Below, in pieces: positions 62,851-64,000 of a stretch of DNA of 64,000 bases. Position numbers and translations under genes: made by a program. Within the stretch, counting starts at the first letter, position 1, and each line of letters opens with the position of its first letter. This stretch comes from Maricaulis sp. (GTDB taxonomy: Bacteria > Pseudomonadota > Alphaproteobacteria > Caulobacterales > Maricaulaceae), in NCBI RefSeq assembly GCF_030149425.1, contig NZ_JASBRQ010000044.1:88287-152286 (forward strand), given 5' to 3'. Under the pieces are notes generated by a model. The model saw nothing but the letters and a program-made list of their open reading frames with translations, searched no databases and was not told the origin of the DNA.

Positions 62851-64000
62851 ATGGAGTCCTCCATCATGTCAGTGTTGGATGCGCCCGGCGGCACCAGCGG
62901 CCAGACATTTTCTCGGCTGTCGATCAGCACATGGGCCAGGATCGGCCCCTTGGCCGACAGCAGTTTCTCAATGGCGACAGGAACTTCCTCCCGCGAATGG
63001 ACGGTGAAGGCTTCAACGCCGAAAGCGCGCGCAACCTCGGCGAAATCCGGATTGTCGTAGAGATCGATCTCGGAAAAATTCTGATCGAAGAAGTATTCCT
63101 GCCACTGGCGCACCAGACCCAGCGAGGCATTGTCCAGCAACAGGATGCGGATCGGCACGCTGTAGCGCCGCGCGGTCGCCAGCTCCTGGATATTCATCAT
63201 GATCGAACCGTCGCCCGAGATCGTGACGACCTTGGCGTCGGGACGCTCCATGGCGGCACCGATACCGGCCGGCAGGCCGTAGCCCATCGCGCCCAGCCCG
63301 GCAGAAGTCAGGTGGGATTCCGGACGCGCAAAACGGCAATGCTGGGCCACCCACATCTGGTGCTGGCCGACATCGCAGGCGGCGATGAAATCGTCGCCGG
63401 CCGCTTCGGACAATTCCTTCAGCATGGCCGGTGCGAAGACGCCATTGCCCGGCGCGTCATAGCGGAAGGCATGGCGCGCCTTGCGTTCGCGGCAGGTCTC
63501 GCGCCAGGGGTCGATGTCCAGATAGCCCGGATCCATGCGTGCCAGCGCATCGCCGATATCGCCCGCGATCGCCACATCGGCGGCGCGCAGCTTGCCGATC
63601 TCGGCGATGTCCGCATCCATGTGGATGATGCGGGCGCCCTTGGCGAAACTGTCCAGCCGGCCGGTGGCCCGGTCGTCGAACCGCGCACCGCAGCACACCA
63701 GCAGGTCGCACTCGTCCACGGCGACATTGGCCGCGCGTCCGCCATGCATGCCCAGCATGCCCAGGAAATTCTCGGCATCGGGGTGCGGGCAGCCCAGGCC
63801 TTTCAGGGTCGCCACGGCGGGAATGCCGGTACGGCCCATGAAGTCCCGGACCGCGTCGACGGCGCGGCCCAGGGCGACGCCGCCGCCGATATAGAGAACG
63901 GGGCGTCTGGATTGAGTCAGCAGGGCCGTCGCCGCAGCCACATCGGCGTCACTGGCACGGGACGGCCCTGCTGCAGGCCGAGGCTCTGGGGGTAAGGTGG
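62847..64000 (-). CDS. ilvB: acetolactate synthase large subunit (5' end beyond window)
   Basis: The frame runs on from the right edge; the visible part is about 384 residues of the middle and C-terminal domains. It starts in the central domain (RRPVLYIGGGVALGRA), continues with KGLGCPHPDAENFLGMLGMHG, and ends with the thiamine diphosphate domain: GDVGQHQMWVAQH, GDGSIMMNIQELATA and VRQWQEYFFDQNF with the tryptophan that shapes substrate choice. It makes acetolactate or acetohydroxybutyrate for valine, leucine and isoleucine. With the short ACT partner it looks like the ilvG/ilvM type; promoter and any leader peptide lie outside the window. Confidence 0.93.
   Translation of the reverse strand, partial: TLPPEPRPAAGPSRASDADVAAATALLTQSRRPVLYIGGGVALGRAVDAVRDFMGRTGIPAVATLKGLGCPHPDAENFLGMLGMHGGRAANVAVDECDLLVCCGARFDDRATGRLDSFAKGARIIHMDADIAEIGKLRAADVAIAGDIGDALARMDPGYLDIDPWRETCRERKARHAFRYDAPGNGVFAPAMLKELSEAAGDDFIAACDVGQHQMWVAQHCRFARPESHLTSAGLGAMGYGLPAGIGAAMERPDAKVVTISGDGSIMMNIQELATARRYSVPIRILLLDNASLGLVRQWQEYFFDQNFSEIDLYDNPDFAEVARAFGVEAFTVHSREEVPVAIEKLLSAKGPILAHVLIDSRENVWPLVPPGASNTDMMEDSI

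Noticed and set aside
62847..63941. acetolactate synthase as a complete 364-residue protein
   Set aside because: The apparent start at 63941 falls inside the central domain; codons remain open and family-like up to the right edge, so the gene is cut by the window.
1..64000. CRISPR array, tRNA, rRNA, insertion sequence or prophage
   Set aside because: No regularly spaced repeats, cloverleaf-like segments, transposase or integrase motifs were found; genes and gaps look like ordinary chromosome.

Overview
The window reads as chromosomal DNA of a marine, oligotrophic alphaproteobacterium of the Caulobacterales/Maricaulales type (Maricaulis-like is my best guess). This is inferred from high G+C, SusD-less sugar loci built on TonB-dependent receptors, a flavin halogenase next to such a receptor, DcaP-type porins and the style of the housekeeping proteins. 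No rRNA, tRNA, CRISPR array, insertion sequence or prophage is visible; nearly all of it is tightly packed genes.

Layout. 1-5.7 kb: alpha-glucan-type uptake locus (end of a TonB receptor, flavin halogenase, MFS sugar transporter, divergent GH13 alpha-glucosidase). 5.7-9.7 kb: CoA-transferase, ABC1 kinase, cysS. 9.7-18.5 kb: beta-glucan (laminarin-like) locus on the minus strand: LacI regulator, TonB receptor, secreted GH16, GPH/MFS transporter, GH3 beta-glucosidase. 18.7-28.8 kb: acetate module: two-subunit sodium:solute symporter, sensor CrbS, regulator CrbR, DcaP-type porin, acetyl-CoA synthetase. 28.9-32.7 kb: P450, an iron alcohol dehydrogenase broken by a frameshift, and a saccharopine-dehydrogenase-like reductase. 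32.8-38.8 kb: gltD-gltB. 38.9-40.1 kb: a PLP fold-III enzyme. 40.3-47.75 kb: a six-gene membrane/glycan operon (GT2, GT-C-like, methyltransferase, GtrA, SDR, GMC oxidoreductase). 47.75-49.6 kb: Rieske oxygenase divergent from a TetR regulator, with a perfect palindromic operator between them. 49.6-57 kb: small membrane protein, DUF305/LVIVD protein, esterase, YD-like periplasmic protein, membrane AraC regulator, small secreted protein. 57-64 kb: a seven-gene ilv-leu operon (acetolactate synthase large and small subunits, leuA, ilvE, leuC, leuD, leuB) running off the right edge.

How the genes work together. Two loci import and cleave glucans: polymer trimming outside, TonB import, inner-membrane transport, final hydrolysis in the cytoplasm. 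The acetate module joins sensing, uptake and activation of acetate; a shared motif (TTAG-A/C-CCAAAGTCG) occurs upstream of the symporter and between crbR and the porin-acs pair, and may be the CrbR site. The glycan operon is the best candidate for something not yet described: the pairing of an SDR and a flavin oxidoreductase with a lipid-linked-sugar synthase, a GtrA flippase and a GT-C enzyme recalls the logic of DprE1/DprE2 epimerisation, but with a GMC-family oxidase.

Limits. All family calls come from reading translated sequence and motifs by eye. Start codons were chosen by ribosome-binding sites and family N-termini. Substrates of transporters, receptors and oxidoreductases are inferred from context.
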